A stretch of DNA of 64,000 nucleotides from Ancylobacter novellus. GTDB taxonomy: Bacteria; Pseudomonadota; Alphaproteobacteria; Rhizobiales; Xanthobacteraceae. The notes under the pieces were generated by a model, which saw only the letters and a program-made list of their open reading frames with translations, was not told the DNA's origin and searched no databases. The position numbers and the translations under genes were made by a program. Where the stretch lies: contig QFQD01000005.1 of assembly GCA_003241485.1 (NCBI GenBank), positions 9,864 through 73,863 on the forward strand, given 5' to 3'. Of the stretch, positions 1-7,713 are shown in pieces; within the stretch, counting starts at the first letter, position 1; every line of letters starts with the position of its first letter.

Positions 1-760
1 AGCCGATGAGGCCGAACGCCTCGCGCGCCGGTGCGGCGCTCGCGTCGGCGAGCAATGCGTCCAGCCCACGGCGCAGCGCTGCCACCACCTCATCGGTCAC
101 ATCCTTGCGCACGACGAGCGGCAGGCCGGGCGTGGCGGGCGTGACGTCGATCACCTTGACCCCTGCGACCCGTTCGGGCGCATGCCGCGCCGCCAGCGTG
201 AAGGTGACGCCGTCAATGGCCGCGATGTCCGCGCGTCCCTCGCTGACGGCCTGCAGGCTGAGCAGGTGCCCGCCCGTCTCGACCACGCGGGAGAAGAAGG
301 GCTGCCCGCCCGCCAACGGCGCCACGGCGGCGCGAAACAGGTTCATGCCGGTGTTGCTGTCGCGGCCGTTGATCGCAGCGACGCGCCCGCGCATGCCGGC
401 GAGCCCCGTTGCCGGTTCATCCGCCCGCACGACGATGGCGCTGCGGTGCCATGCCCCCTCCATCCAGGGCGAGGCATAGATCGGCGTCGCCAGCGGCTTC
501 AGCCGGCCGGCATAGAGTTTGCGCAGGGGATAGCCGCAGGTATGGCCCAGCGCGAGACGCGGATCGGCGAGGGCGTCGCCGATCGCTCGCTGGCGGTCGA
601 GGCTCTGTGGCAGCGGCCCCAGCGCGCGCTCGATCCCCTGATCGACCAGCGCCCGCCGTAGTGCGGCCCACAGCACGTCCTGCGCCTCGTTGAGATAGGG
701 CGGGTCGTACATGCCCAACGTCACCACGGCGGAGGGCGGTGAGGCGGTGACGGCGGTCAT
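1..760 (-). CDS. PhnD-like phosphate/phosphonate-type substrate-binding protein, partial
   Basis: The first 253 residues of this frame are present and the stop lies beyond the window edge. The protein starts MTAVTASPPSAVVTLGMYDPP and has the two-lobe pattern of the PhnD/PBP-like superfamily: an ALGHTCGYPLRKL segment near residue 75, an INGRDSNTGMNLF segment in the middle (compare the conserved S/NSxSGY loop of PhnD proteins) and a DIAAIDGVTF segment later. There is no signal peptide, so it may act in the cytoplasm or as a stand-alone ligand binder. It starts 33 bp after the methyltransferase gene and is the last visible gene of the sigma-E-type lipid operon. The upstream Shine-Dalgarno is weak, which suggests coupling to the gene before it. 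Its ligand and role in that operon are unknown to me. Confidence 0.75.
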   Translation of the reverse strand, partial: MTAVTASPPSAVVTLGMYDPPYLNEAQDVLWAALRRALVDQGIERALGPLPQSLDRQRAIGDALADPRLALGHTCGYPLRKLYAGRLKPLATPIYASPWMEGAWHRSAIVVRADEPATGLAGMRGRVAAINGRDSNTGMNLFRAAVAPLAGGQPFFSRVVETGGHLLSLQAVSEGRADIAAIDGVTFTLAARHAPERVAGVKVIDVTPATPGLPLVVRKDVTDEVVAALRRGLDALLADASAAPAREAFGLIG

Positions 761-793
761 CAGAGGGAGCCCTTCGCGCGTGGACCGGCCGCG

Positions 794-2044
794 CTAGATC
801 CGGGGCCGGCGGAGCACGAAGAGACTCACATCGATCGCGCCCGCGCGGAAGCCACCTTCGCAATAGCTCAGATAATAATCCCACAGCCGGCGAAACTGCG
901 GGTCGAAGCCCAGGCGTTCGACCTCGGCCCCGGCAGCGACGAAGCGTCGGCGCCATTCGGCGAGGGTGCGGGCATAGCTGGTGCCGAAATCCTCCCGCTT
1001 CTCCAGCGACAGCCCGGCAAGCGCGGCTTCCTCCGCGACGATGGCCTTGGTCGGCAGCATGCCGCCGGGAAAGATGTAGCGCTGGATGAAGTCCGGCTGG
1101 CTCCGATAGCCCTCGAAGCGCTCTTCGGCGATGGTAATCACCTGGAGCACGGCGGTGCCGCCGGGGGCGAGGCGCTGGCGCAGCGTGTCGAAATAGACCG
1201 GCCAATAGTCCACGCCGACCGCTTCCAGCATCTCGATGGAGACGATGCGGTCATATTGGCCCTCGACGTCGCGATAGTCCTGCAGCCGCAGGTCAACCGC
1301 CGCGTCGTGTCCATTCTCCTGCATGAGGGCGCGCGCATGGACGAGCTGCTCCTGCGACAGCGTCAGGCCGGTGACGCGGGCGCCGCTGCCGGCGAGCCGG
1401 GCCGCGAGCGCGCCCCAGCCGCAGCCGATCTCCAGCACATGCTGGCCGGGCGACAGCTGCAGCAGATCGACGATGCGGTCGAGCTTGGCCGCCTGCGCCT
1501 CCTCCAGCGTCTCCCCGCCATCCTCGTCCGGCTGCGCGTAGAGCGCCGAGGAATAGGTCATGCTGGGATCGAGCCAGAGCCGGTAGAACTCGTTGCCGAG
1601 GTCGTAGTGGAACGAGATGTTGCGCCGGCTGCCGGCCTTCGAGTTGCGCCGGGCGAAATGGTACAGCCGGTTCATCAGCCGCAGCGGCGCCAGACCGGCG
1701 ATCTTTGCCTCGATGGCCAAGCCATTGGCGGCGACGAGGGCAACCAGCGTGGCGAGGTCGGGCGAGGACCAGTCGCCGGCCACATAGCCTTCCGCGAAGC
1801 CGACATCGCCGCTCGTGACCAGCCGGCGCAGCGCGCGCCAGCGATGCAGGATGAGGCGCGCCTCGGGGCCGGACTGCGGGCCGTCGCGCTCGATGCGGCC
1901 GCCGCCCGGCAGATCGACGACCAGGCGCCCGACCGCGAGGTTCGACAGCAGCCGGCGAAGCACCGCGCTGCCGAGCCGGTCGTTCCAGGCGGGGGAAGCG
2001 TCGAGGCCGGCAAGCCCCGGACGGGTGTCGCTATCGGAGTACAT
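794..2044 (-). CDS. Cyclopropane-fatty-acyl-phospholipid synthase family methyltransferase
   Basis: A 416-residue SAM-dependent methyltransferase of the CFA synthase family, which methylates the double bond of acyl chains in membrane phospholipids. The SAM-binding motif VLEIGCGWGAL is at about residues 203-213. The family segment HYDLGNEFYRLWLDPSMTYS is at about 146-165, and YLSYCEGGF near the C terminus is also typical. The length matches the family. The start overlaps the end of the DUF1365 gene by 14 bp, so translation is probably coupled. As third gene of a four-gene operon behind a sigma-E promoter at 4228-4257, it fits the known RpoE-ChrR regulon of Rhodobacter sphaeroides, where such methyltransferases modify unsaturated fatty acids, including steps toward methylated or furan fatty acids. 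Which product it makes here is inference. Confidence 0.88.
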   Translation of the reverse strand: MYSDSDTRPGLAGLDASPAWNDRLGSAVLRRLLSNLAVGRLVVDLPGGGRIERDGPQSGPEARLILHRWRALRRLVTSGDVGFAEGYVAGDWSSPDLATLVALVAANGLAIEAKIAGLAPLRLMNRLYHFARRNSKAGSRRNISFHYDLGNEFYRLWLDPSMTYSSALYAQPDEDGGETLEEAQAAKLDRIVDLLQLSPGQHVLEIGCGWGALAARLAGSGARVTGLTLSQEQLVHARALMQENGHDAAVDLRLQDYRDVEGQYDRIVSIEMLEAVGVDYWPVYFDTLRQRLAPGGTAVLQVITIAEERFEGYRSQPDFIQRYIFPGGMLPTKAIVAEEAALAGLSLEKREDFGTSYARTLAEWRRRFVAAGAEVERLGFDPQFRRLWDYYLSYCEGGFRAGAIDVSLFVLRRPRI

Positions 2045-2837
2045 GAGCGGGCAGGTCCTTCGGCAGAGATTGGACGGGCACGGTGACGGGGCGGTCAGGC
2101 GGCGGCGGCCGGCGGCGCAGGCTCACCCCCTTCGCCCAGATCTTCAGGGCTTCCCAGTGGATGCCGGCGACAACCTTGAGCGTGAGCAGGGGGTAGGCCA
2201 GGAAAACGCCAGCGAGCGCCCGGTCGGTCAGCGGACGGCGGCGGGCGGTGTGGATGGCGCTCAGCACCGGGCCCTCACCATCCGAGGCGAGGATGCCGAT
2301 ACTCAGCTCCTCCTCCGGAGGGCGCAGGCGGAACGCGTAGGTCAGCGCCATGTCCATAAAAGGCGAGACGTAGAAGCGCTTCTCCGCCGTCTGCCGCAGC
2401 AGGCCGTCGCTCGCCGGCTCGGCCGGGATGAGATAGCTGTGGCGCTGCCCGAACGTGTTGCTCACCTCGTACAACACGGCCGTGAGCGAACCGTTGCGGC
2501 GGTGGCAGAAATAGATGCTCAGCGGGTTGAAGGCGTAGCCGAGCACGCGCGGCATGGTGAGCAGGCGGATGGGCCCGCCATCGACATCCAGCCCTGCCGC
2601 CCGCAGGTGCCATTCCACCTGCCCGCGCAGCGGCGCGCCGGAGCCGTCACCATAGTCGGCGTCGAAGAAGCTGAAGAGATTGAATCGGTTATGCGAGAAC
2701 AGCCGCAGCCGGCCCGCCACCGCGTCGACGCGGTCGAGATCGAGGAACAGCGAGTAGATGCGGTAGCTCAGCCGGTGCGGACGCGGCCGCACGCGCCGGT
2801 GGATCACCGTGCCGGCATAGAGCGCGCCCTCGCTCAT
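2031..2837 (-). CDS. DUF1365 domain-containing protein
   Basis: A 268-residue protein starting MSEGALYAGTVIHRRVRP. The family signature is clear: HRLSYRIYSLFLDLD near residues 21-35, NRFNLFSFFDADYGDG near 51-66, RVLGYAFNPLSIYFCH near 96-111, and FYVSPFMDMALTYAFRL near 155-171. DUF1365 proteins sit almost always between a flavin oxidoreductase and a CFA-type methyltransferase, as here. Their biochemical role is not firmly settled, and involvement in acyl-chain modification is inferred from context. The start codon overlaps the stop of the flavoprotein gene (ATGA), so the two are translationally coupled. Confidence 0.92.
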   Translation of the reverse strand: MSEGALYAGTVIHRRVRPRPHRLSYRIYSLFLDLDRVDAVAGRLRLFSHNRFNLFSFFDADYGDGSGAPLRGQVEWHLRAAGLDVDGGPIRLLTMPRVLGYAFNPLSIYFCHRRNGSLTAVLYEVSNTFGQRHSYLIPAEPASDGLLRQTAEKRFYVSPFMDMALTYAFRLRPPEEELSIGILASDGEGPVLSAIHTARRRPLTDRALAGVFLAYPLLTLKVVAGIHWEALKIWAKGVSLRRRPPPPDRPVTVPVQSLPKDLPAHVLR

Positions 2838-4177
2838 TCGGCCGCCTCCAGCTGAAGATCGGGGTAGGCAAGGCGGGGCGCGGGGCCGACATGGATGCGG
2901 CCGGAAGCGTCCTCCACCTGCCAGGGGCGACGCACGCCGCCGAGCTGCTCGGCCACCGCAAGTCCCGCCTGCAGGCCGTCTTCATGGAAGCCGGCACCGA
3001 AATAGGCGCCGCAGAACCACAGCCCGCCCTGACCCTGCAGCGACCAGAGCCGGGTCTGCGCGTCCATGGCGCGCTGGTCGAACTGGGGATGCGCGAAGCT
3101 CTGGCGCAGCAGGATGCTCTCGGGCGCCGGCTCCGTGATCGGGTTGAGCGTGACGAAGCGCGGGGTGTCGTCAGGGATGTGCTGCAGACGGTTCATCCAG
3201 TAGGTCACGGCCAGCCCATCCTTGCCGCCCATATAGTTCCAGGCCGCCCAGGCACGCCGTCGCTTCGGCATCAACTGGGCATCGGTGTGCAGCACCACGT
3301 CGTTCGGGCGATAGGCGATGGCGCCGAGCAGGGCGGTTTCCTCGCGCGTCGGATCGGTGATCAGGCCGAGCGCCTCGTCCGCATGAGCGGCGATGACGAC
3401 ATGATCGAACCGATGCGCCGCGCCGGCCGCATCGACGACCGTGACGCCACCCGCCTCGCGAATGACCCTACGAGCGCCGCTGCCGTTACGTACCGTACCA
3501 TAAAACCCGCCCATCAGCTTTTTGACATAGGAGCGGCTTCCCTCCTCGACCGTGCGCCAGACCGGCCGGCTGGTCAGCTGCAGCAGGCCGTGATTGGCGC
3601 AGAAGCGCACGAAGGACGCCGCCGGATAGCGGCCGATGGCGTCGGCCGGCGTCGACCAGATTGCCGCCGCCATCGGCAGCAGATGGTCGTCGCGGAACGC
3701 CGCGCTGAAGTGGCGGGACGCGAGATAATCGTCGAGGCTCATCGAGCCCATCATGTTCAGATCGCGCGGCGCCTGCCGGTAGAAGCGCGTGAGGTCGCGC
3801 AGCATGGTCCAGAAGCGCGGGCGCAGGGCATTGGCGGGCTGGGCGAACAGGCCGGCGAGATCGGTGCCGGAATATTCCAGCCGCCCCGCGTCGAGCGAGA
3901 CGGAGAGCGACATCTCGGTCGGCGTGGTGGCGACGCCGAGATGGCGGAACAGCGCGGTGAGGTTCGGGTAGGTCTTCTCGTTATAGACGATGAAGCCGGT
4001 GTCGACCGGCACGCCGCCGGCGTCGGTGGTGTGGCTGTGCCCGCCGAGCCGCTCATTCGCCTCGAACAGGGTGACCCGATGGGCTTTCGACAGCAGCCAC
4101 GCCGCCGACATGCCGGAGATGCCGGCGCCGATGACGGCTATGTCAAGCGATCCGCCCGTCCCAAGCAGGTCAGCCAT
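2834..4177 (-). CDS. FAD-dependent NAD/FAD-binding oxidoreductase (flavin amine oxidase-like, COG2907 type)
   Basis: A 447-residue flavoprotein. The dinucleotide-binding motif IAVIGAGISGMSAAWLL is at about residues 13-29, followed by an acidic strand end (FEANERLGGHSHT). The motif GVPVDTGFIVYNEKTYPNL and the C-terminal GLWFCGAYFGAGFHEDGLQ segment are typical of COG2907 proteins linked to cyclopropane or modified fatty-acid synthesis. It is first in the leftward operon. A leftward sigma-E-type promoter lies at 4228-4257 and an AAGGA ribosome-binding site sits about 8 bp upstream of the ATG. In Rhodobacter sphaeroides homologous genes are under RpoE control and take part in making modified (methylated/furan) membrane fatty acids. 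The exact reaction here is not shown by sequence. Confidence 0.9.
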   Translation of the reverse strand: MADLLGTGGSLDIAVIGAGISGMSAAWLLSKAHRVTLFEANERLGGHSHTTDAGGVPVDTGFIVYNEKTYPNLTALFRHLGVATTPTEMSLSVSLDAGRLEYSGTDLAGLFAQPANALRPRFWTMLRDLTRFYRQAPRDLNMMGSMSLDDYLASRHFSAAFRDDHLLPMAAAIWSTPADAIGRYPAASFVRFCANHGLLQLTSRPVWRTVEEGSRSYVKKLMGGFYGTVRNGSGARRVIREAGGVTVVDAAGAAHRFDHVVIAAHADEALGLITDPTREETALLGAIAYRPNDVVLHTDAQLMPKRRRAWAAWNYMGGKDGLAVTYWMNRLQHIPDDTPRFVTLNPITEPAPESILLRQSFAHPQFDQRAMDAQTRLWSLQGQGGLWFCGAYFGAGFHEDGLQAGLAVAEQLGGVRRPWQVEDASGRIHVGPAPRLAYPDLQLEAAE

Positions 4178-4227
4178 TCACGGGTCCTTTCGCGGCACAT
4201 GGTGGAGGCGATCGCGCTCCTTGGATA

Positions 4228-4257
4228 AGGTTACGCAGGGCCGTTGCCGTTGGATCA
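4228..4257 (-). promoter_or_regulatory. Predicted sigma-E (RpoE/ECF11) promoter of the lipid-modifying operon
   Basis: On the minus strand TGATCC (4252-4257) is followed after exactly 18 bp by TAACCT (4228-4233). This matches the RpoE promoter form known from Rhodobacter sphaeroides and is identical in -35 and spacing to the promoters at 4281 and 6907. The predicted start of transcription lies about 45 bp before the ATG at 4177. Confidence 0.8.
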
Positions 4258-4280
4258 CCCGGACGCCGTGTTCGGCCGAC

Positions 4281-4310
4281 TGATCCAGCCGCATAGGCGC
4301 CGCGTAGAAG
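4281..4310 (+). promoter_or_regulatory. Predicted sigma-E promoter of rpoE-chrR (autoregulation)
   Basis: TGATCC (4281-4286), an 18-bp spacer, then TAGAAG (4305-4310). The -35 element lies only 24 bp from the divergent -35 at 4252-4257, giving a compact back-to-back promoter pair. Transcription would begin near 4316, on top of the upstream ATG. That makes the GTG at 4388 the more likely translation start. Confidence 0.8.
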
Positions 4311-4387
4311 GTGCCATGAATGCGTTCGAGGAAAACATCGTGCCGGGCGGCCAGAGCGCGCGCCGGCCGCCCTATCGGAGGCCGCCG

Positions 4388-4966
4388 GTGAAGCTGTCCG
4401 GCGAATCCGCGCGCGCACCGTCCGGTCAGGAGCTGTCGGCGCTCATCGTGCGCATCGGCGAGGCACGCGACCGGCAGGCCTTCACGGCGGTCTACGCGCA
4501 TTTCGCGCCGCGGGTGAAGTCCTTCCTCATGCGCTCGGGCTGCACCGCCGCCATGGCGGAGGAGCTGGCGCAGGAGGCGATGGTGTCGCTCTGGGCCAAG
4601 GCCGCGAGCTACGATCCCGCCAAGGCGGGCGCCTCGACCTGGGTTTTCACCATCGCGCGCAATCTGCGGATCGACTATCTGCGTCGCCAGCGTCCGGCCG
4701 AACAGATCGGCCTCACGCTGGAGGAGGAGAGCGATCCGTCGCCGGACGGCGAGGCCAATCTCCTCGCCAGCGAGCGTGACGACACGCTGCGCGCGGCACT
4801 CGCCAACCTCTCAGCCGAGCAGGCAACCATCGTGCGGCTCTCATTCTATCAGGACAAGGCGCATTCGGAGATCGCGCGCGAACTCGGCCTGCCGCTCGGC
4901 ACGGTGAAATCACGGGTACGCCTCGCGCTGGCGCGGCTGCGCGCGCTGCTGGAGGAGCGGGCATGA
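4388..4966 (+). CDS. rpoE: ECF sigma factor RpoE (ECF11 type)
   Basis: An extracytoplasmic-function sigma factor, 192 residues from the GTG at 4388. Region 2 is seen in FTAVYAHFAPRVKSFLMRSG and the core-binding/-10 segment WVFTIARNLRIDYLRRQ. Region 4 is LSAEQATIVRLSFYQDKAHS followed by the helix-turn-helix EIARELGLPLGTVKSRVRLA, which reads the -35 element. I chose GTG 4388 because GGAGG (4377-4381) is 6 bp upstream and the resulting size is near the usual 180-190 residues. An in-frame ATG at 4316 would coincide with the predicted transcript start. The stop overlaps the chrR start (ATGA). In characterised relatives ChrR releases RpoE on singlet oxygen or organic peroxide stress. Confidence 0.93.
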   Translation: MKLSGESARAPSGQELSALIVRIGEARDRQAFTAVYAHFAPRVKSFLMRSGCTAAMAEELAQEAMVSLWAKAASYDPAKAGASTWVFTIARNLRIDYLRRQRPAEQIGLTLEEESDPSPDGEANLLASERDDTLRAALANLSAEQATIVRLSFYQDKAHSEIARELGLPLGTVKSRVRLALARLRALLEERA

Positions 4967-5628
4967 ACGCCGTTTCCCCGATCAACCACCATCCCAGCGA
5001 CGAGACCCTGCTGCGTCATGCTGCTGGCCGGCTGCCGGCCGGCGCTTCCGTCGTCATCGCGACGCATCTGGAAGGCTGTCCGACCTGCCGGGCGCGTTTC
5101 GCCAGCTTTGCCGCCATGGGTGGCCGACTGGTGGAGGACGCGCCTCCCGAACTGATGGCGCCGAACGCGCTGGCGGAAGCGATGGCCCGCATAGATGCGC
5201 TGGAAGCGGCCCCGCCCGTGCCGCGCCCCGCGCGCGTCGCGCGCCATGCGGTGGCGCTCGACCTGCCGCGCGCGCTGCGCCGCTGCGATGTGGGCCGATG
5301 GCGATGGTTCGGCCCCGGCGTGCGGATCAGCCGCGTCACTCTTCCCGAAGCGCCGGCGGCGCGGCTCACGCTGCTCCGGGTCGGCGCCGGCCGGGCGTTG
5401 CCGGAGCACGGGCATTCCGGGCTGGAGTTCACGCAGGTGCTTTCCGGCTCGTTCACCGATGAATTCGGCACGTTCCGCCCCGGCGATCTCGCCGAGATGG
5501 ACAGCGAGGTCGAGCACCAGCCGATCGTCGACAAGGACGGCGAGTGCATCTGCCTCGCCGCCTTCGACGGCGAGATGGTGCTGAGCGGCCTGTTCGGCCG
5601 GCTGATGCAGCCTTTCGTCAGGCTCTGA
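4963..5628 (+). CDS. chrR: ChrR family zinc anti-sigma factor with C-terminal cupin
   Basis: A 221-residue anti-sigma factor that holds RpoE inactive. The N-terminal zinc anti-sigma domain carries histidines in NHHPSDETLL and the H-x3-C-x2-C motif in ATHLEGCPTCRA, matching the zinc ligands of Rhodobacter ChrR. The C-terminal half is a cupin domain with EHGHSGLEFTQVLSG, FRPGDLAEMDSEVEHQP and ECICLAA, which in characterised ChrR is needed to respond to singlet oxygen and peroxides. Its start overlaps the rpoE stop, giving equimolar synthesis of the pair. Both halves are complete, with no missing ligand that I can see. Confidence 0.94.
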   Translation: MNAVSPINHHPSDETLLRHAAGRLPAGASVVIATHLEGCPTCRARFASFAAMGGRLVEDAPPELMAPNALAEAMARIDALEAAPPVPRPARVARHAVALDLPRALRRCDVGRWRWFGPGVRISRVTLPEAPAARLTLLRVGAGRALPEHGHSGLEFTQVLSGSFTDEFGTFRPGDLAEMDSEVEHQPIVDKDGECICLAAFDGEMVLSGLFGRLMQPFVRL

Positions 5629-5659
5629 CAGGTCGCGCATTCCGACAGGGGAGACGGCG

Positions 5660-6469
5660 ATGCCAACGCTGACGCCGGTGCTGGCGATCGTCGCCATCGC
5701 CCTGTTCCTCATGCTGGCGATGAGCTTTGCCTGGTGGCTGGCAACGCGCAGCGGGCAGAGCGGCTATGTCGACACGGTGTGGTCCTTCGCCACCGGCCTT
5801 GCCGCCGTCGCGGCCGCACTGGCGCCTCTGGAAGAAGGCACATCGACGCGGAGCTGGGTGGTCGCCGGCCTGATTGCGCTGTGGGCGGGCCGGCTCGGTC
5901 TGCACATTCTCGCGCGCACCCGGCAAGGCGGGGATGACCCGCGCTACGCGGCATTGAAGCGCGAATGGGGTGCGCAGGCCAACCAGCGGCTGTTCCTGTT
6001 TCTGCAGATCCAGGCCGGTGCAGGACTGGTGCTGGCTCTGTGCGCGATGGCCGCCGCGCGCAACCCGCTGCCGTTCGGCCAGATCGGGGATTATCTCGGC
6101 ATCGGCGTGGCGCTGGCAGCGTTGGCCGGCGAGGGCGTCGCCGACCGCCAGCTCGCGCAGTTTCGTGCCGATCCGGCCAATCGCGGGAAAATCTGCGACG
6201 CCGGCCTGTGGGGCACGAGCCGCCACCCGAACTATTTCTTTGAATGGATGGGGTGGCTCGCCTACCCGCTGATCGCCATCGACCTGTCGGGTACCTATCC
6301 CTGGGGTTGGGCGGCGCTGGCCGGTCCGGCGATGATGTATTGGCTGCTGGTGCATGCCTCGGGCATTCCGCCGACCGAGGCCCACATGCTGCGCTCGCGC
6401 GGCGAGGCGTTCCGGGCCTATCAGCGCCGGGTCAACGCGTTCTGGCCCGGCCCGCCGAAGACGCGCTAG
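5660..6469 (+). CDS. DUF1295 (steroid 5-alpha-reductase-like) membrane protein
   Basis: A 269-residue integral membrane protein. It shows an N-terminal transmembrane segment (LAIVAIALFLMLAMSFAWWL), several further hydrophobic stretches, and the family signature GLWGTSRHPNYFFEWMGWLAYP near residues 186-207 followed by SGIPPTEAHMLRSRGEAFRAYQRRV. DUF1295 proteins resemble 3-oxo-5-alpha-steroid 4-dehydrogenases and are thought to reduce a double bond in a lipid substrate. A GGGGAGA ribosome-binding site precedes the ATG, and the gene follows chrR by 31 bp, so it is probably part of the sigma-E transcript. Its stop codon shares the bases CTAG with the convergent DUF2177 gene. Confidence 0.9.
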   Translation: MPTLTPVLAIVAIALFLMLAMSFAWWLATRSGQSGYVDTVWSFATGLAAVAAALAPLEEGTSTRSWVVAGLIALWAGRLGLHILARTRQGGDDPRYAALKREWGAQANQRLFLFLQIQAGAGLVLALCAMAAARNPLPFGQIGDYLGIGVALAALAGEGVADRQLAQFRADPANRGKICDAGLWGTSRHPNYFFEWMGWLAYPLIAIDLSGTYPWGWAALAGPAMMYWLLVHASGIPPTEAHMLRSRGEAFRAYQRRVNAFWPGPPKTR

Positions 6470-6879
6470 CGCCCGCCGGTCAGCGCCTGCGACACGAGGA
6501 AGCCGATGGTTGCGGCAAGTGCGGTGGCCACCGTTCCCCAGGCCATGTCGGCCACGGTGACGGTGAGCGACCAGCCCTTCAGCGTCGCCAGATTGGTGAG
6601 GTTGTACGTGCCGTAACCGAGCAGCCCGACCAGTGCGCCGTAAACCAGCGCGGTGGTCCAGCGTCCGCTCTGCCACGCCGGCTGGACCGCGAAAAACACG
6701 ATGCCGGCGACATAGAGCAGGTAGAAGATGGCGGCGGGGGCAAGGCGGAAGCCGTCCATCATCAGCTCGCCCAGCTGCGGCCGGTAGAGCCGGCTCGCCA
6801 TGGTTCCGAGCCAGAGGGCGTCGAGCAGCAGGAAGGCGAGGCCGGTGGCGACATAGCCGATGGCGAGGGGCGCGAGCAT
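6466..6879 (-). CDS. DUF2177 family membrane protein
   Basis: A 137-residue protein starting MLAPLAIGYVATGLAFLLLD. Four hydrophobic segments and the family motifs LDALWLGTMASRLYRPQLG, LYVAGIVFFAVQPA and GLLGYGTYNLTNLATLKGW are visible. Function is unknown, though DUF2177 genes are frequent neighbours of RpoE-ChrR loci. I placed the start at 6879 rather than the in-frame ATG at 6909, because a sigma-E-type promoter overlaps 6907-6936 and would begin the transcript near 6900, and because AAGGA lies upstream of 6879. The gene ends convergently with DUF1295, sharing the CTAG at 6466-6469. Confidence 0.88.
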   Translation of the reverse strand: MLAPLAIGYVATGLAFLLLDALWLGTMASRLYRPQLGELMMDGFRLAPAAIFYLLYVAGIVFFAVQPAWQSGRWTTALVYGALVGLLGYGTYNLTNLATLKGWSLTVTVADMAWGTVATALAATIGFLVSQALTGGR

Positions 6880-6906
6880 GAGGCGTTTCCTTGATGGATC
6901 CACTCC

Positions 6907-6936
6907 CACTTACGTCGCCGCCAGGCCTGCGGATCA
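6907..6936 (-). promoter_or_regulatory. Predicted sigma-E promoter of the DUF2177 gene
   Basis: Minus strand TGATCC (6931-6936), an 18-bp spacer, TAAGTG (6907-6912). This is the closest of the three sites to the RpoE consensus. It lies in the 84-bp gap between the phosphodiesterase stop and the DUF2177 start. Confidence 0.82.
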
Positions 6937-6963
6937 TTCGGCCCTGGCAGCCGAAGCGCCGGC

Positions 6964-7713
6964 CTAGCGATGCGGGAATTCGTGCGTGTGCACGATGATG
7001 TCGCCGCCATTCGCCAGAATGACGGCATAGGCCGGCGGCTCGAAACTCACGCCGAAGGGACCTGCGAGGTTCAGCGCCGACTGGTGGTTGGTGCTCCGCA
7101 GGGTGGAGAAGGGTATGCCGCCCCAGCTGCCGGCCACCAGCCGGTGCACATGGCCGGCGAAGAGGTGCCGGACATTTCCATGGCGCCGCAGTACCTGGAG
7201 CAGCCCCTCGGCGTCCGCGAGGCGGCTGTCGTCGAGCGAGGGCACGCCGATCGGGGCGGGCGGATGGTGCAGGAAGACGAAGGCGTCGGCAGCGCCCTCC
7301 AGTGCACGGTCCAGCCAGCCGAGCCGCGCCGCGCAGAGCCGGCCGGCGACCTGACCCGGCTCCAGGGTATCGAGCATCACCAGCCGGCCGCCGGCAAGAT
7401 CGAGGCTGGAATGTGCGAAGCCATCCGCCGCCAGCCCGTGCGGGAAGGCGCGGATAAAGGCGGCGCGGTCGTCGTGATTGCCGAGCATCAGTCTATAGGG
7501 TGCGCGCAGGGCCGGCAGGCGCGCGGCCAGCGCGGCATAGGCGGCGGGCTCGCCATCATTGGTGAGATCGCCGGTGAACACGACGAGGTCGGCATCGGCA
7601 TGATGGCGGTTGAGATCGACGATGCAATCCTCCAGCCGCGCCAGCGGATCGCTGCCGAACAGCGTCGTGCCGGGCGCGACGAGATGCAGGTCGCTGACCT
7701 GAATGATCTTCAC
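6964..7713 (-). CDS. Metallophosphoesterase, class III cyclic nucleotide/glycerophosphodiester phosphodiesterase (GpdQ-like)
   Basis: A 249-residue calcineurin-like phosphoesterase. The metal-binding motifs are in order: IQVSDLHLV (residues 4-12), VVFTGDLTNDG (about 44-54), LMLGNHDDR (about 75-83), FLHHPPAP and FAGHVHR. This set and length match the GpdQ/CpdA class, which cleaves phosphodiesters such as glycerophosphodiesters or cyclic nucleotides. No signal peptide is present, so it acts in the cytoplasm. Its start overlaps the stop of the inositol-monophosphatase-like gene (ATGA). It is last in the importer operon, which suggests it cleaves an imported phosphodiester whose product is then dephosphorylated by its neighbour. 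Confidence 0.9.
   Translation of the reverse strand: MKIIQVSDLHLVAPGTTLFGSDPLARLEDCIVDLNRHHADADLVVFTGDLTNDGEPAAYAALAARLPALRAPYRLMLGNHDDRAAFIRAFPHGLAADGFAHSSLDLAGGRLVMLDTLEPGQVAGRLCAARLGWLDRALEGAADAFVFLHHPPAPIGVPSLDDSRLADAEGLLQVLRRHGNVRHLFAGHVHRLVAGSWGGIPFSTLRSTNHQSALNLAGPFGVSFEPPAYAVILANGGDIIVHTHEFPHR

Noticed and set aside
4316..4387. The in-frame ATG at 4316 as the rpoE start
   Set aside because: It coincides with the predicted transcription start, and GTG 4388 has a much better ribosome-binding site. Kept as an alternative only.
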